Assembly: GCF_017316025.1 (NCBI RefSeq)
Contig: NZ_JAFLVT010000013.1
Location: forward strand, 1 to 64,000
DNA length: 64,000 nucleotides
Reading direction: 5' to 3'
Origin: Candidatus Enterococcus myersii
GTDB lineage: Bacteria; Bacillota; Bacilli; Lactobacillales; Enterococcaceae
Part shown: positions 1-8,540 of the stretch, piece after piece
Position numbering within the stretch: position 1 is the first letter of the stretch
Layout: each line of letters starts with the position of its first letter
Program-made: the position numbers and the translations under genes
Notes under the pieces: model-generated
The model's database searches: none
What the model saw: only the letters and a program-made list of their open reading frames with translations
What the model was told of the DNA's origin: nothing

Positions 1-225
1 CCAAGTGACCCAAGTGAGCCAAGTAAACCAAGTGAGCCAAGCGAGCCAAGTGAGCCAAGTAAACCAAAGCAGCAAGGTAACGTTGAGAAAGATGAAAGTT
101 CAATTTTAGAAACGAAAAAGCAAAAACTATTACCTAAGATGGGTGAAAAAGAAAATGTTTGGCTAGTTATTTTGGGTGGAATTTTGTCATTATCTGTGCC
201 AATCTTTTGGAAATTTCGTAAATAA
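1..225 (+). CDS. C-terminal end of an LPxTG-like wall-anchored surface protein (partial)
   Basis: The reading frame is open from the first base and ends at TAA 223-225, giving 74 residues. It begins with a spacer of repeated PSE/PSK/PSD triplets, typical of a wall-spanning segment. The end is a sorting signal: LPKMGE, a hydrophobic segment (about VWLVILGGILSLSVPIF) and a basic tail WKFRK. Such proteins are cut by sortase and linked to peptidoglycan. The fourth motif residue is Met instead of the usual Thr, which is odd. The N-terminal functional part lies outside the window, so its role is unknown. Confidence 0.8.
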   Translation, partial: PSDPSEPSKPSEPSEPSEPSKPKQQGNVEKDESSILETKKQKLLPKMGEKENVWLVILGGILSLSVPIFWKFRK

Positions 226-335
226 ATAGAATGATTTAAGTGCTAGCCGTTAAGTTGAAAGCTGTTAAAGTTAAATATTATGAAGTATTTTAGGTCATGC
301 AAATCGTAATCTTCCCCTTATTATATTGTATAAAA

Positions 336-380
336 AAGACGCTAGGAAAAAAGTCCACTCGACTTTTCTCCTAGCGTCTT
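336..380 (+). terminator. Rho-independent terminator after the surface-protein tail
   Basis: An almost perfect 20-bp inverted repeat (AAGACGCTAGGAAAAAAGTC at 336-355 with its partner at 361-380, one mismatch) has a 5-nt loop. It follows the stop at 225 by about 110 nt. The T tract after the stem is short (TTTATAG), so it may also act mainly as a 3'-end stabiliser. Confidence 0.7.
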
Positions 381-725
381 TATAGTGTTCATTTCAGATT
401 AAAAATTATTTTACAAAGAAAAAAATTTTTTGGCTTTCAATTGAAAAAAGGTTGGATAATTGAATGGTTTTCATCTTTTCTTGATTAAAAAGAACAAGAA
501 ATAATAAAAAGTATAGTTATTAATCACTATAAATAATGGAATAGTGCTTCTTTGACAATTGTAAAAAAAACATTGTGTTTTGAAATGTTTTTGTAACATA
601 GCTATTATTTGTTTGACATATCACTGTGTTAAACTGCTCTTAGCGTTAAAAGAGAAGAGAAATTTTTAACCTGTAATTATTATTTATTAAATAAGAAAAT
701 AAGACGCCATTCGGAGGAATTTTAC
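381..725 (+). other. AT-rich leader/promoter region of the CHAP hydrolase gene
   Basis: This non-coding stretch is very AT-rich. TTGACA-like hexamers occur at 552-557 and 613-618, but neither has a convincing -10 at 16-18 bp. TAAACT at 630-635 is a possible -10. A WalR-box-like pair lies at 592-608. The ribosome site CGGAGG ends at about 718, ahead of the GTG start at 726. No small gene was seen. Confidence 0.5.
592..608 (+). promoter_or_regulatory. Candidate WalR (VicR) binding site
   Basis: TGTAAC, five bases, then TATTAT fits the WalR direct repeat TGTWAH-N5-TGTWAH except for one base in the second half. It sits about 120 bp before a CHAP-type hydrolase gene, the class of gene WalRK controls in streptococci (PcsB) and Bacillus. 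The match is short and the region AT-rich, so chance is possible. Confidence 0.35.
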
Positions 726-2048
726 GTGAAGAAGAGTTTGTTATCAGCATTATTAGTTTGCTCATTAACACTTGCAGCCGTACCAAGTAATGTAGCCTTT
801 GCAGATACTATTGATGAGAAAATTGAAGCACAGGATCAAAAAATTAACAGCTTACAAGGTCAACAGGCTGATGTTTCCAATCAAATTAGTTCATTAGAAG
901 CTGAAATTGCCGCAGTTGCTGAAAAAGTCAGCGACTTAGAAAATAAACAAGCTAAATTAAATGAAGACACAATGAAATTGCAAGATAAAATCGCTACATT
1001 AAAAGTGCGAATTGCTAAACGCGAAGAAGCAATCAAAAAACAAGCTCGCGATGTTCAAGTGAACGGTCAAAGCACAAACTTTATCGATGCAGTTGTTGAG
1101 TCTGACTCTCTATCAGATGCTATTGGCCGCGTTCAAGCGATGACAACAATTGTTAAGGCCAACAACGACTTGGTTGCCCAACAAAAACGTGACAAACAAG
1201 CAGTTGAAACAAAAGTTAAAGAAAATGAAGAAAAAGTTAACGCACTAGCTGCTAACCAAAAAGAGTTAGAAACACAAAAAAATGCGATTGCCAATAAGCA
1301 AGCCGAATTAAATGTCTTAAAAGCTAACTTAGCTGCTGAAGAAGCAACTGCTAAAAGCGACAAAGATAAATTAAATAAACAAAAAGCTCAAGCAGAAGCA
1401 GAAGCAGCTCGTATCCGCAAAGAACAAGAAGCAAAAGCTGCAGCTGCTGCAAAAGAAGCAGCTCGTCAAGAAAAATTAGCAGCACAAGCACAACAAGAAA
1501 CTACTACTCCTGCTAATAATGAATCTGGTTCAACTGCAGGATCAACTGAAACAAATAAACCTGCGCAAGATAACCAAACAGGTAATACTGGTAATAATAA
1601 CAATAATAATAATTCAAATGATAACGATACAAACAATGACAATAACGACTCTGGTAATAATAACTGGGGTGGTTCAGGTAATGGAATCGATCATTCTGGC
1701 TCAGGTAATATGTATGCACAAGGACAATGTACTTGGTATGTAAAACAAGTTGCGCCTTGGGTAGGTACTTACTGGGGTAATGGTGCACAATGGGGTGGTT
1801 CAGCTGCTGCTGATGGTTACCGCGTTGATGGAACACCAGCTGCTGGAGCAGTTGTAGTATTTGCTGGTGGCCAAAGTGTTGGTAGTTGGAATGCTGATCC
1901 AGTTTATGGTCATGTAGCTTACGTTGAATCATACAATGCAGCCAACAACACAATTACAATTTCACAAGGTGGTATGGGCTTCTCATCACCAACTGGTCCA
2001 AACATCGAAACATTAAGCGCATCTGGCTTAACTTATATTCACCGTTAA
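726..2048 (+). CDS. Secreted SagA/PcsB-like peptidoglycan hydrolase with CHAP domain
   Basis: 440 residues, GTG start with CGGAGG upstream. Residues 1-26 are a signal peptide (cut after VAFA). About 27-250 form a long Gln/Lys/Glu-rich coiled coil like PcsB and the enterococcal SagA/SalB proteins. About 255-325 is a low-complexity Asn/Gly/Asp linker. The last ~110 residues are a CHAP domain with the catalytic Cys in GQCTWYVK and His in GHVAYVE. Family members cut peptidoglycan peptide cross-links during division, often under FtsEX or WalRK control. E. faecium SagA instead ends in an NlpC/P60 domain, so this is closer to PcsB/SalB. It is monocistronic, with a terminator 15 nt after the stop. 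Confidence 0.85.
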   Translation: MKKSLLSALLVCSLTLAAVPSNVAFADTIDEKIEAQDQKINSLQGQQADVSNQISSLEAEIAAVAEKVSDLENKQAKLNEDTMKLQDKIATLKVRIAKREEAIKKQARDVQVNGQSTNFIDAVVESDSLSDAIGRVQAMTTIVKANNDLVAQQKRDKQAVETKVKENEEKVNALAANQKELETQKNAIANKQAELNVLKANLAAEEATAKSDKDKLNKQKAQAEAEAARIRKEQEAKAAAAAKEAARQEKLAAQAQQETTTPANNESGSTAGSTETNKPAQDNQTGNTGNNNNNNNSNDNDTNNDNNDSGNNNWGGSGNGIDHSGSGNMYAQGQCTWYVKQVAPWVGTYWGNGAQWGGSAAADGYRVDGTPAAGAVVVFAGGQSVGSWNADPVYGHVAYVESYNAANNTITISQGGMGFSSPTGPNIETLSASGLTYIHR

Positions 2049-2062
2049 TGTAATGAATCTTC

Positions 2063-2094
2063 AAGACGTCGATAATATTTCGACGTCTTTTTTT
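2063..2094 (+). terminator. Rho-independent terminator of the CHAP hydrolase gene
   Basis: Stem AAGACGTCG (2063-2071) pairs perfectly with CGACGTCTT (2081-2089) and is followed by a run of T. Confidence 0.9.
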
Positions 2095-2278
2095 GTTCTG
2101 TAAAGGAAGTATAAACTTTCCACACGAAAAAAATTGATTTGACTGCAATAAAATCGTTACGACTAAAAGTTAGGAGGTATAGTTCGCATTTTTAACGTCA
2201 CTTTATTTTAGAGAGAAACACTTCTATGCTAGAATAAGAAGAATAACATGAAGTGAGCTAAAATAGAGGTGGATAAAT

Positions 2279-3646
2279 TTGGCTGTATTTTTAGGAATCG
2301 ATATTGGAACCACAGCAATTAAGCTAGGGGTAATTTATGAGCAACAACTATTGTTTGAAACGAGTGTGAAATTAACGACTTATGAAGATAAAGCAGCAAG
2401 ATACCAACGTGCCTCAGAAATTATCGCTTTGTTAGAAAAAGGGATTTTTCTAATTCCGAAAGATCTACGAAAAAAAATTTCAATAATGAGTTTTAGTACG
2501 GCAATGCACAGTTTACGGCCGGCTAATAGTCAAAGGGTCTTTTTGTGGTCAGACTTACAGGCAGGAGAAACGATTGCGGAATTTTCTAAAACAAAATTAG
2601 CAAAAGATTTTTATCAACTAACAGGCACACCGATTCATGCAATGTCGCCTTTTGCAAAACTGCTTTATTTTAAAGAAACTAATAAATATCAAGAAGTGAC
2701 ACAATGGTCGGGGTTAAAAGAACTGGTCTTGGAATACTTTACTGGGGAATTTATCATTGATCGCGCTTGTGCTTCAGCTACAGGATATTATGATTTGGAA
2801 AAGAAAACGTGGAGTACAGAAATTCTATCTTATCTGGCAATTAAGCCAAATCAATTAGCTGAAATTGTCGACACGACGAAAACACTGGCTATGAAGATAG
2901 ATAAAATTAAACACTTTGGTTTTGCACCAAGGATAAAAGTTGCAGTTGGTGCTAGCGATGGCACGCTGGCAGCTTATGCCAGTTTTTATCGCACGAAAAG
3001 AACAGCCAGTTTAACAATTGGAACGAGTGCAGCAGTCCGACAAATTGTTACCACTGCGCAATTAGAACCAAATAAACAAAATTTTTGTTACTATTTGAAT
3101 GAAAAATACTTTGTAATTGGTGCACCTTCTAATAACGGTGCGTCATTATTGGAGTGGTCAGCTGCGCAATTAGCAAAAGATTCCTCTTTATTTTTTACCC
3201 AATTACCAGAGCTACTAGAAAAAACGACGATCGGTGCGAAGGGATTACGCTTTTTGCCTTATCTAAATGGTGAAAGAGCACCACTTTGGGATGAAACAGT
3301 AAGGGGCGGGTTTTATAACTTAACTCTACAACATACACGCGAAGATTTATTACGCAGTGTCATTGAAGGGATGCTATTAAATATTAGGCGTTTAGTAAAA
3401 TTGGTAGCACCAAAGCAAGTGTTATCAGTAAGCGGTGGCTTTTTTAAAACGACGGAACTTGCGCAGTTGGCTAGTACAATTTTGGGTGCCAAGTGTATTT
3501 ATGCGCCAGAAAACGAGCCCATTTTTGGCTTGTACTATTTGTATTTCGAGCCAGAAATACCCGCACAAAGAGCAGAATACCAGTTTGTACCAAATCCAAA
3601 AGAACAAGTGATTTATGAAAAACTTGCGAAAGATTATTTTCGCTAG
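2279..3646 (+). CDS. gntK: Gluconokinase-like FGGY-family carbohydrate kinase
   Basis: 455 residues from a TTG start with AGAGGTGG 7 nt upstream. The N-terminus has the FGGY phosphate loop (GIDIGTTAIKLG) and the motif LTGTPIHAMSP typical of gluconate kinases. The second lobe has GASDGTLAAYASF, LTIGTSAAVRQI and the ATP-site motif VSGGFFKT. The enzyme would phosphorylate gluconate (or a related sugar acid) to the 6-phosphate in the cytoplasm. It is shorter than the usual ~500 residues, mainly by a compact C-terminus. No permease, dehydrogenase or regulator lies beside it, so the substrate is inferred from motif similarity only. Confidence 0.75.
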   Translation: MAVFLGIDIGTTAIKLGVIYEQQLLFETSVKLTTYEDKAARYQRASEIIALLEKGIFLIPKDLRKKISIMSFSTAMHSLRPANSQRVFLWSDLQAGETIAEFSKTKLAKDFYQLTGTPIHAMSPFAKLLYFKETNKYQEVTQWSGLKELVLEYFTGEFIIDRACASATGYYDLEKKTWSTEILSYLAIKPNQLAEIVDTTKTLAMKIDKIKHFGFAPRIKVAVGASDGTLAAYASFYRTKRTASLTIGTSAAVRQIVTTAQLEPNKQNFCYYLNEKYFVIGAPSNNGASLLEWSAAQLAKDSSLFFTQLPELLEKTTIGAKGLRFLPYLNGERAPLWDETVRGGFYNLTLQHTREDLLRSVIEGMLLNIRRLVKLVAPKQVLSVSGGFFKTTELAQLASTILGAKCIYAPENEPIFGLYYLYFEPEIPAQRAEYQFVPNPKEQVIYEKLAKDYFR

Positions 3647-3740
3647 TGAAAAGTGTTTCGCTATAAAAAATAGAAATTTTATTGATTGTCTATCTAAAAA
3701 TTTATCCTATTAAACATATGCAATGAAATTGACTAAAACA

Positions 3741-3769
3741 AAAAACGCTCGCATTTGCGAACGTTTTTT
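3741..3769. terminator. Bidirectional terminator between gntK and msmK
   Basis: AAAAACG/CGTTTTT and TCGCA/TGCGA pair with a one-base bulge. A and T tracts on the two sides let it work for both convergent genes. Confidence 0.8.
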
Positions 3770-3800
3770 GCCTTTATGGGAAAATAAGAAATGAACAAGG

Positions 3801-4910
3801 TTAAGGTAATTTAATAACATTTTCGCTATCTTTATCAAAGAAATGAGCTTTATTGATATTGAAAGCAAGGTCAATGAATTCACCTGGTTTATGGAAATCA
3901 CGGGCATCAACTTTTGATACAAATTCAGTTTCGCCAGTTTTTGTATACAACATGGATTCTGCTCCAAGTAATTCTGAAACAACGACTTCAGCGTTAACTG
4001 TTGCTTCTGGTGAAGCGTCAATTGCGACTTGTTCAGAGTGAATATCTTCCGGACGAATACCAAAGATAACTTCTTTTCCTTCGTAACCTTTTTCAACTAA
4101 AATTTTATTTTTTCCTTCTGGAATACGTAATTTTAAGCCATAGCCATCTGTGATTACTCCGTTATTTAATGTAACGTTGAAGAAGTTCATAGCAGGAGAG
4201 CCAATGAAGCCTGCAACAAAGACATTTACCGGTGTATCGTATACTTGTTGCGGTGTGCCGATTTGTTGGATAAAACCATCTTTCATGATAACAATTCGGT
4301 CAGCCATTGTCATAGCTTCAGTTTGGTCATGGGTTACGTAAATTGTAGTTGTGTTTAAGCGTTGGTGTAATTTCGCAATTTCAGCACGCATGGCAACACG
4401 TAATTTTGCATCTAAGTTTGACAAAGGTTCATCCATTAAGAAGACTTTTGCATCACGAACGATTGCACGACCTAACGCAACCCGTTGACGTTGTCCACCA
4501 GATAAAGCGGCAGGTTTACGGTCTAAATATTCTGTTAAGCCTAAAATTTCAGCCGCATTTTCAACCCGTGTTTTAATATCTGCTTTGTCATATTTACGTA
4601 ATTTCAAACCAAAAGCCATGTTATCAAATACTGTCATATGTGGGTATAATGCGTAGTTTTGGAATACCATGGCGATGTCGCGATCTTTTGGTGCAACGTC
4701 ATTCATGACTTTTTCGCCAATTGAAAGTTCGCCTTCTGTAATATCTTCAAGGCCAGCAATCATTCGTAAAGTTGTTGATTTACCACAACCTGAAGGACCA
4801 ACGAAAACGATAAATTCGCGATCTGCGATATTCAAATTAAAATCTGTAACAGAATAGTTTTCCGCATTGTCGTATTTTTTATAGACATGATTTAATGCCA
4901 TTTGTACCAT
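3801..4910 (-). CDS. msmK: MsmK/UgpC-type sugar ABC transporter ATPase
   Basis: 369 residues; ATG with AGAGGT 7 nt upstream. It has Walker [10 protein letters not shown] near residue 38, Q-loop [12 protein letters not shown], signature [15 protein letters not shown], Walker [17 protein letters not shown], an H-loop His in [10 protein letters not shown] and a C-terminal TOBE/OB region with FGIRPEDI. This is the MalK/MsmK subgroup that energises several oligosaccharide importers. No permease or binding protein is adjacent, which agrees with MsmK acting as a shared ATPase for transporters encoded elsewhere. Two cre-like sites upstream suggest CcpA control. Confidence 0.9.
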   Translation of the reverse strand: MVQMALNHVYKKYDNAENYSVTDFNLNIADREFIVFVGPSGCGKSTTLRMIAGLEDITEGELSIGEKVMNDVAPKDRDIAMVFQNYALYPHMTVFDNMAFGLKLRKYDKADIKTRVENAAEILGLTEYLDRKPAALSGGQRQRVALGRAIVRDAKVFLMDEPLSNLDAKLRVAMRAEIAKLHQRLNTTTIYVTHDQTEAMTMADRIVIMKDGFIQQIGTPQQVYDTPVNVFVAGFIGSPAMNFFNVTLNNGVITDGYGLKLRIPEGKNKILVEKGYEGKEVIFGIRPEDIHSEQVAIDASPEATVNAEVVVSELLGAESMLYTKTGETEFVSKVDARDFHKPGEFIDLAFNINKAHFFDKDSENVIKLP

Positions 4911-4960
4911 AATGATTACCTCTTTTTCTTTTTATTGTTTTGCTATGAACTTAGTATATA

Positions 4961-4974
4961 TGTAACCGTTTTTA
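4961..4974. promoter_or_regulatory. cre-like CcpA site upstream of msmK (proximal)
   Basis: TGTAACCGTTTTTA matches the cre consensus TGNAANCGNWNNCA at all defined positions but one. It is about 50 bp upstream of the msmK start. Confidence 0.45.
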
Positions 4975-5024
4975 TTTGTTAGGTCAGAATGCACAAAATC
5001 AGTCATTTTTTTTGTGCACTTTTT

Positions 5025-5038
5025 TGAAAATGGTTTCA
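5025..5038. promoter_or_regulatory. cre-like CcpA site upstream of msmK (distal)
   Basis: TGAAAATGGTTTCA is a TGAAA/TTTCA palindrome with one departure from the cre core (T for C). A separate 9-bp inverted repeat, TGCACAAAA at 4990-4998 and TTTTGTGCA at 5010-5018, lies between the two cre-like sites. Repression of msmK by CcpA is an inference. Confidence 0.4.
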
Positions 5039-5137
5039 TTTTTTGTAGCAGCAAATTTTTTTGTTTATTAAAACTTGAATTGACCGACTTTTCAGCGCAT
5101 ATACAGACAATGAGCGAAAAAAATTTTATTTTTTTTG

Positions 5138-5166
5138 TTGACAAAAAAATTTGACTAGCGTAAACT
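5138..5166 (+). promoter_or_regulatory. Promoter of the methionine T-box/metNIQ transcript
   Basis: A perfect -35 TTGACA (5138-5143) is followed by a 17-bp spacer and -10 TAAACT (5161-5166). Transcription would start near 5173, just before the first T-box leader. Confidence 0.75.
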
Positions 5167-5172
5167 TCATTT

Positions 5173-5457
5173 CAACAAATAAATAAACTTTCGTTGATGA
5201 GGAAAGTAAGTTTGGCGGACATTTTAGAGAGACACTGGTTGGTGGAAAGTGTTATGGACAAAATACTGAAAATGGCCTTGGAGAAAAAGTATGTCGATAA
5301 GTAGGCAGCTTCGGAATGTTTCACCGTTAAAAGAAACACCAATACTTTACGGGATATTTGGTAAACGTTGGATAGAGGAAAGCATAGCTTTCAAACAAAG
5401 GTGGTAACACGATTATTCGTCCTTTTATAGATTATTTTCTATAAAAGGGCTTTTTTT
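5173..5457 (+). promoter_or_regulatory. T-box riboswitch 1, methionine-type
   Basis: It shows the parts of a T-box leader: an AGTA-type loop (AAAGTAAG near 5204), GAGAGA of the stem I kink-turn, the apical TTGGTGG segment, a candidate specifier ATG in GAAAATGGCC (near 5265), the conserved AAAGGTGGTAACACG (5397-5411), then a terminator (CCTTTTATAG/CTATAAAAGG, 5421-5448) with a T run. AUG fits the downstream methionine transporter. Uncharged tRNA-Met would favour the antiterminator and read-through. Confidence 0.85.
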
Positions 5458-5469
5458 ATATATAAATTA

Positions 5470-5736
5470 CGATGACCAGGTAAGTAGACAGTGAATTTTT
5501 TTAACAGAGAGCTTCGGTAGCTGAGAAGAAGTAAAAATGAAGTTGTTGAAAATGGCCTGATAGTAAATTATTTTCGAGCTAAAAAGTAAGAAGATAACGG
5601 GGGCGCCCGCTACAGCGCTAGAGTATGCTAGTACTTGAAGAGGAATTTAGCGTGAGCTAAATTCAAAATGAGGTGGTAACACGCAAAAAGCGTCCTCAAG
5701 CAAAGAAAATTTCTTTGTTTGAGGATGCTTTTTTTG
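5470..5736 (+). promoter_or_regulatory. T-box riboswitch 2, methionine-type, in tandem
   Basis: A second complete leader follows only about 12 nt after the first. It has GGTAAGTAGA (AGTA-like), CAGAGAG, the candidate specifier ATG in GAAAATGGCCTG near 5550, T-box core TGAGGTGGTAACACGC (5669-5684) and a long terminator hairpin (about 5690-5729) followed by seven or more T. Its basal stem CAGG/CCTG closes right beside the specifier loop, which supports the ATG reading. metN starts about 95 nt further on. Confidence 0.85.
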
Positions 5737-5832
5737 TATCAATGATTTTTTGAAAGGATGAAGATAATGGGGCAAAAACGAATGTGATGCTTTTGAAAAG
5801 ACGGCATAAGACGGATTTTTAGGAGGAGAAAC

Positions 5833-6903
5833 ATGATTGATTTAAAAAATATTTCGGTGACATTTACCCAAGATAAAGATAAGGTGATCAATGCTGTTAC
5901 CGATGTAGATTTGCATATCCAAAAAGGAGATGTATATGGAATTGTCGGGTATTCAGGAGCCGGTAAAAGTACATTAGTGCGTGTGATTAATTTATTGCAA
6001 CGACCAACAAGGGGTACGGTGACGATTAATAATACAGAATTAACTGCCTTAAAGGATAAAAAACTACGAGAAAAACGCAAAGAAATTGGGATGATTTTCC
6101 AACATTTCAATTTGATGAATAGTCGAACGATTTTTGAAAACGTGGCATTTTCCCTTAAATACACAGGAAAATCCAAACAGGAGCGTCAACAAAAAGTCGA
6201 TGAACTATTAGCGTTGGTGGGTATAAAAGATAAAGCAAATAGTTATCCCGCACAATTATCCGGTGGTCAAAAGCAGCGCGTGGCGATTGCACGTGCTTTA
6301 GCGAATAATCCGAGTATTTTATTATGTGATGAAGCGACGAGTGCACTTGATCCTAAAACAACATCACAGATTTTAGCCCTTTTAAAAGATCTAAATAAGA
6401 AATTGGGCTTAACAATTATCATAATTACACATGAGATGCAGGTGGTAAAAGAAATTTGTAATAAAGTCGCTGTCATGGAAGCTGGCAAAATTATTGAAAA
6501 AGGTAGCAGTATTCAAGTTTTTAGCCAACCAAAGCAAGCATTAACCCGCGATTTTATTCGGACAGCAACCCATATTGATCAAGCCCTCGAGACTATTTTA
6601 ACAAGCGAAAAATTTAGTCGCTTAGCAGAAAATGAATGGTTAGTGGAATTGGCGTATGTAGGCGATCAGACCAACGAACCTTTGATTGCACAGCTATATA
6701 GCCGCTATCAAGTTGTGACCAATATTTTATATGGCAACGTTGAAATTATTCAAGATGTGCCACTAGGAAGTTTAGTTGTGACGTTGGCAGGAGAAGAAAA
6801 TCAGCGACGCCAAGCCTTAAAACATTTACAAAAACTTGGCGTTTATACGAATGTTTTAAAATACTCGAAAGAAAGCGCCAAAGTTGTGAGTGGAGGTTTT
6901 TAG
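5833..6903 (+). CDS. metN: Methionine ABC transporter ATPase MetN
   Basis: 356 residues; ATG with AGGAGGAG 6 nt upstream. Walker A is GYSGAGKST, signature LSGGQKQRVAIARAL, Walker B ILLCDEATSALDPKT. It has the TIIIITHEMQVVKEICN H-loop typical of the MetN group and a C-terminal NIL-type domain (about residues 260-345) that senses methionine in this family. With MetI and MetQ it imports L- and D-methionine. It is the first gene of the T-box-controlled operon. Confidence 0.95.
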   Translation: MIDLKNISVTFTQDKDKVINAVTDVDLHIQKGDVYGIVGYSGAGKSTLVRVINLLQRPTRGTVTINNTELTALKDKKLREKRKEIGMIFQHFNLMNSRTIFENVAFSLKYTGKSKQERQQKVDELLALVGIKDKANSYPAQLSGGQKQRVAIARALANNPSILLCDEATSALDPKTTSQILALLKDLNKKLGLTIIIITHEMQVVKEICNKVAVMEAGKIIEKGSSIQVFSQPKQALTRDFIRTATHIDQALETILTSEKFSRLAENEWLVELAYVGDQTNEPLIAQLYSRYQVVTNILYGNVEIIQDVPLGSLVVTLAGEENQRRQALKHLQKLGVYTNVLKYSKESAKVVSGGF

Positions 6904-6904
6904 A

Positions 6905-7585
6905 ATGCAGGCATTATTAGAAAAATATTTCCCCAATGTACTTGCAATACCAGACGAATTTATTGAAGCAACCAAACAAACATTGTACATGTCATTTTGG
7001 ACCGCATTGTTTGGAGGCGTTTTGGGGATTTTATTAGGTGTTGTGTTAGTTGTAAGTCGTCCTGGTGGAATTTTACAAAAACGGCCATTATACAATGTTC
7101 TAGATAAATTAATTAATATTGTACGCTCGATTCCTTTTATTATTATGTTGTCGCTTTTAGCTTTAGTTACTCGCTTTATCGTGGGGACAACTATTGGGGA
7201 AAAAGCCGCTTTAGTACCTTTAGTGGTGGGGGTAGTGCCATTTTTTGCTCGTCAAATTGAAAATGCTCTGTTAGAAGTTGATTCAGGAGTAGTGGAGGCA
7301 GCGCAAGCAATGGGAACAAGTCCGGTGGGCATTATTTTTAGGGTGTATTTATTAGAAGGTTTGCCAGGAATCATCCGTGTTAGTGCTCTAACCATTATTA
7401 ACGTTATTGGCTTAACCACAATGGCAGGAGCTGTCGGAGCTGGTGGTTTAGGAAATCTAGCTATTTCTAGGGGCTATAATCGTTTTCAAACCGACGTGAC
7501 GATTGTTGCAACACTGTTGATATTAATTTTAGTCTTTATCAGTCAATTTATTAGCAATCAAATTATTAAAAAAATTAGTCATTAG
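6905..7585 (+). CDS. metI: Methionine ABC transporter permease MetI
   Basis: 226 residues. ATG 6905 is preferred because GGAGG (6892-6896, inside the end of metN) is 8 nt upstream; an in-frame GTG at 6890 has no ribosome site. Five or so membrane segments are visible. The EAA-loop motif is VEAAQAMGTSPVGIIFRVYL. The ORF begins 1 nt after the metN stop, so translation is coupled. Confidence 0.95.
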   Translation: MQALLEKYFPNVLAIPDEFIEATKQTLYMSFWTALFGGVLGILLGVVLVVSRPGGILQKRPLYNVLDKLINIVRSIPFIIMLSLLALVTRFIVGTTIGEKAALVPLVVGVVPFFARQIENALLEVDSGVVEAAQAMGTSPVGIIFRVYLLEGLPGIIRVSALTIINVIGLTTMAGAVGAGGLGNLAISRGYNRFQTDVTIVATLLILILVFISQFISNQIIKKISH

Positions 7586-7613
7586 AATACGAAATTATTT
7601 GGAGGAATAAAAA

Positions 7614-8456
7614 ATGAAAAAATTAGTTAAATTAGGTTTTGTCGCAGTCGCGTTGTTGTTAGTTGCCACAGGATGTTCAAAAGGAAATGCCAAAACAAAG
7701 GATGATACAAAAGAAACTACGGTCAAATTAGGGGTTATCGGTTCAGATACAGATGTTTGGGATAATGTAAAAGAACGTCTCAAAAAAGACGGCATTAATT
7801 TAGAATACGTAAAATTTACGGACTACAATCAGCCTAATGCAGCGTTAGCGGATAAATCCATTGATTTGAATGCTTTTCAACATCAATTTTTCTTAGATAA
7901 TTACAACAAAGAACATGGGACCAATCTTGTGTCAATTGGGAATACTGTTAATGCACCATTAGGAATTTATTCAGACAAACTAAAAGATGTGAAAGAATTA
8001 AAAGACGGTGCTAAGGTTGCGATTCCAAATGATGTGACAAATGGCGGACGGGCATTACTGCTTTTACAAACAGCCGGCTTAATTAAAGTAGATCCAGCTA
8101 AAAAGCAAACGCCCACAGTTTCTGACATTACAGAAAACAAAAAAGATTTGAAAATCACTGAATTAGATGCTGCGCAAACAGCGCGGGCTTTATCAGATGT
8201 TGCGATTTCTGTTATTAACAGTGGTGTTGCAGTTGATGCAGGATTTACACCTACTAAAGATGCAATCTTTTTAGAACCGGTGGATGATAACGCACGCCCT
8301 TATGTCAATATTATCGTTGCACGTAAAGAAGATGAAAATAATAAAATTTATCAAAAAATTGTAACAGTCTACCAAACAAATGAAACAAAAAAAGTGATTG
8401 AAGAAACGTCAAAAGGTTCAAGTGTACCAGCGTGGGAAACTTTTGGTCGTAAGTGA
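7614..8456 (+). CDS. metQ: Methionine-binding lipoprotein MetQ
   Basis: 280 residues; GGAGGAA upstream of ATG. The N-terminus is a lipoprotein signal with lipobox LVATGCSK, so Cys 21 should be lipidated and the protein held on the outer face of the membrane. The body matches the NLPA/MetQ fold (VKLGVIGSDTDVWDNV, DLNAFQHQFFLDNY, IPNDVTNGGRALLLLQ). It delivers methionine to MetNI. Confidence 0.95.
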   Translation: MKKLVKLGFVAVALLLVATGCSKGNAKTKDDTKETTVKLGVIGSDTDVWDNVKERLKKDGINLEYVKFTDYNQPNAALADKSIDLNAFQHQFFLDNYNKEHGTNLVSIGNTVNAPLGIYSDKLKDVKELKDGAKVAIPNDVTNGGRALLLLQTAGLIKVDPAKKQTPTVSDITENKKDLKITELDAAQTARALSDVAISVINSGVAVDAGFTPTKDAIFLEPVDDNARPYVNIIVARKEDENNKIYQKIVTVYQTNETKKVIEETSKGSSVPAWETFGRK

Positions 8457-8540
8457 TTAACTAGCATTTCAATAATAGAAAAGAAAACTGCACGTTAAAA
8501 CGATTCGGTTATATTTATAAAAAATTGAGGAGTGAACAGT

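Noticed and set aside
1513-1953. Long antisense reading frame inside the CHAP hydrolase gene
   Set aside because: It is the reverse complement of the low-complexity Asn-rich linker and CHAP domain, with His/Tyr-rich composition and no ribosome site.
5739-6176. Antisense reading frame over the start of metN
   Set aside because: It overlaps the metN ribosome site and coding region on the other strand and has no start signal of its own.
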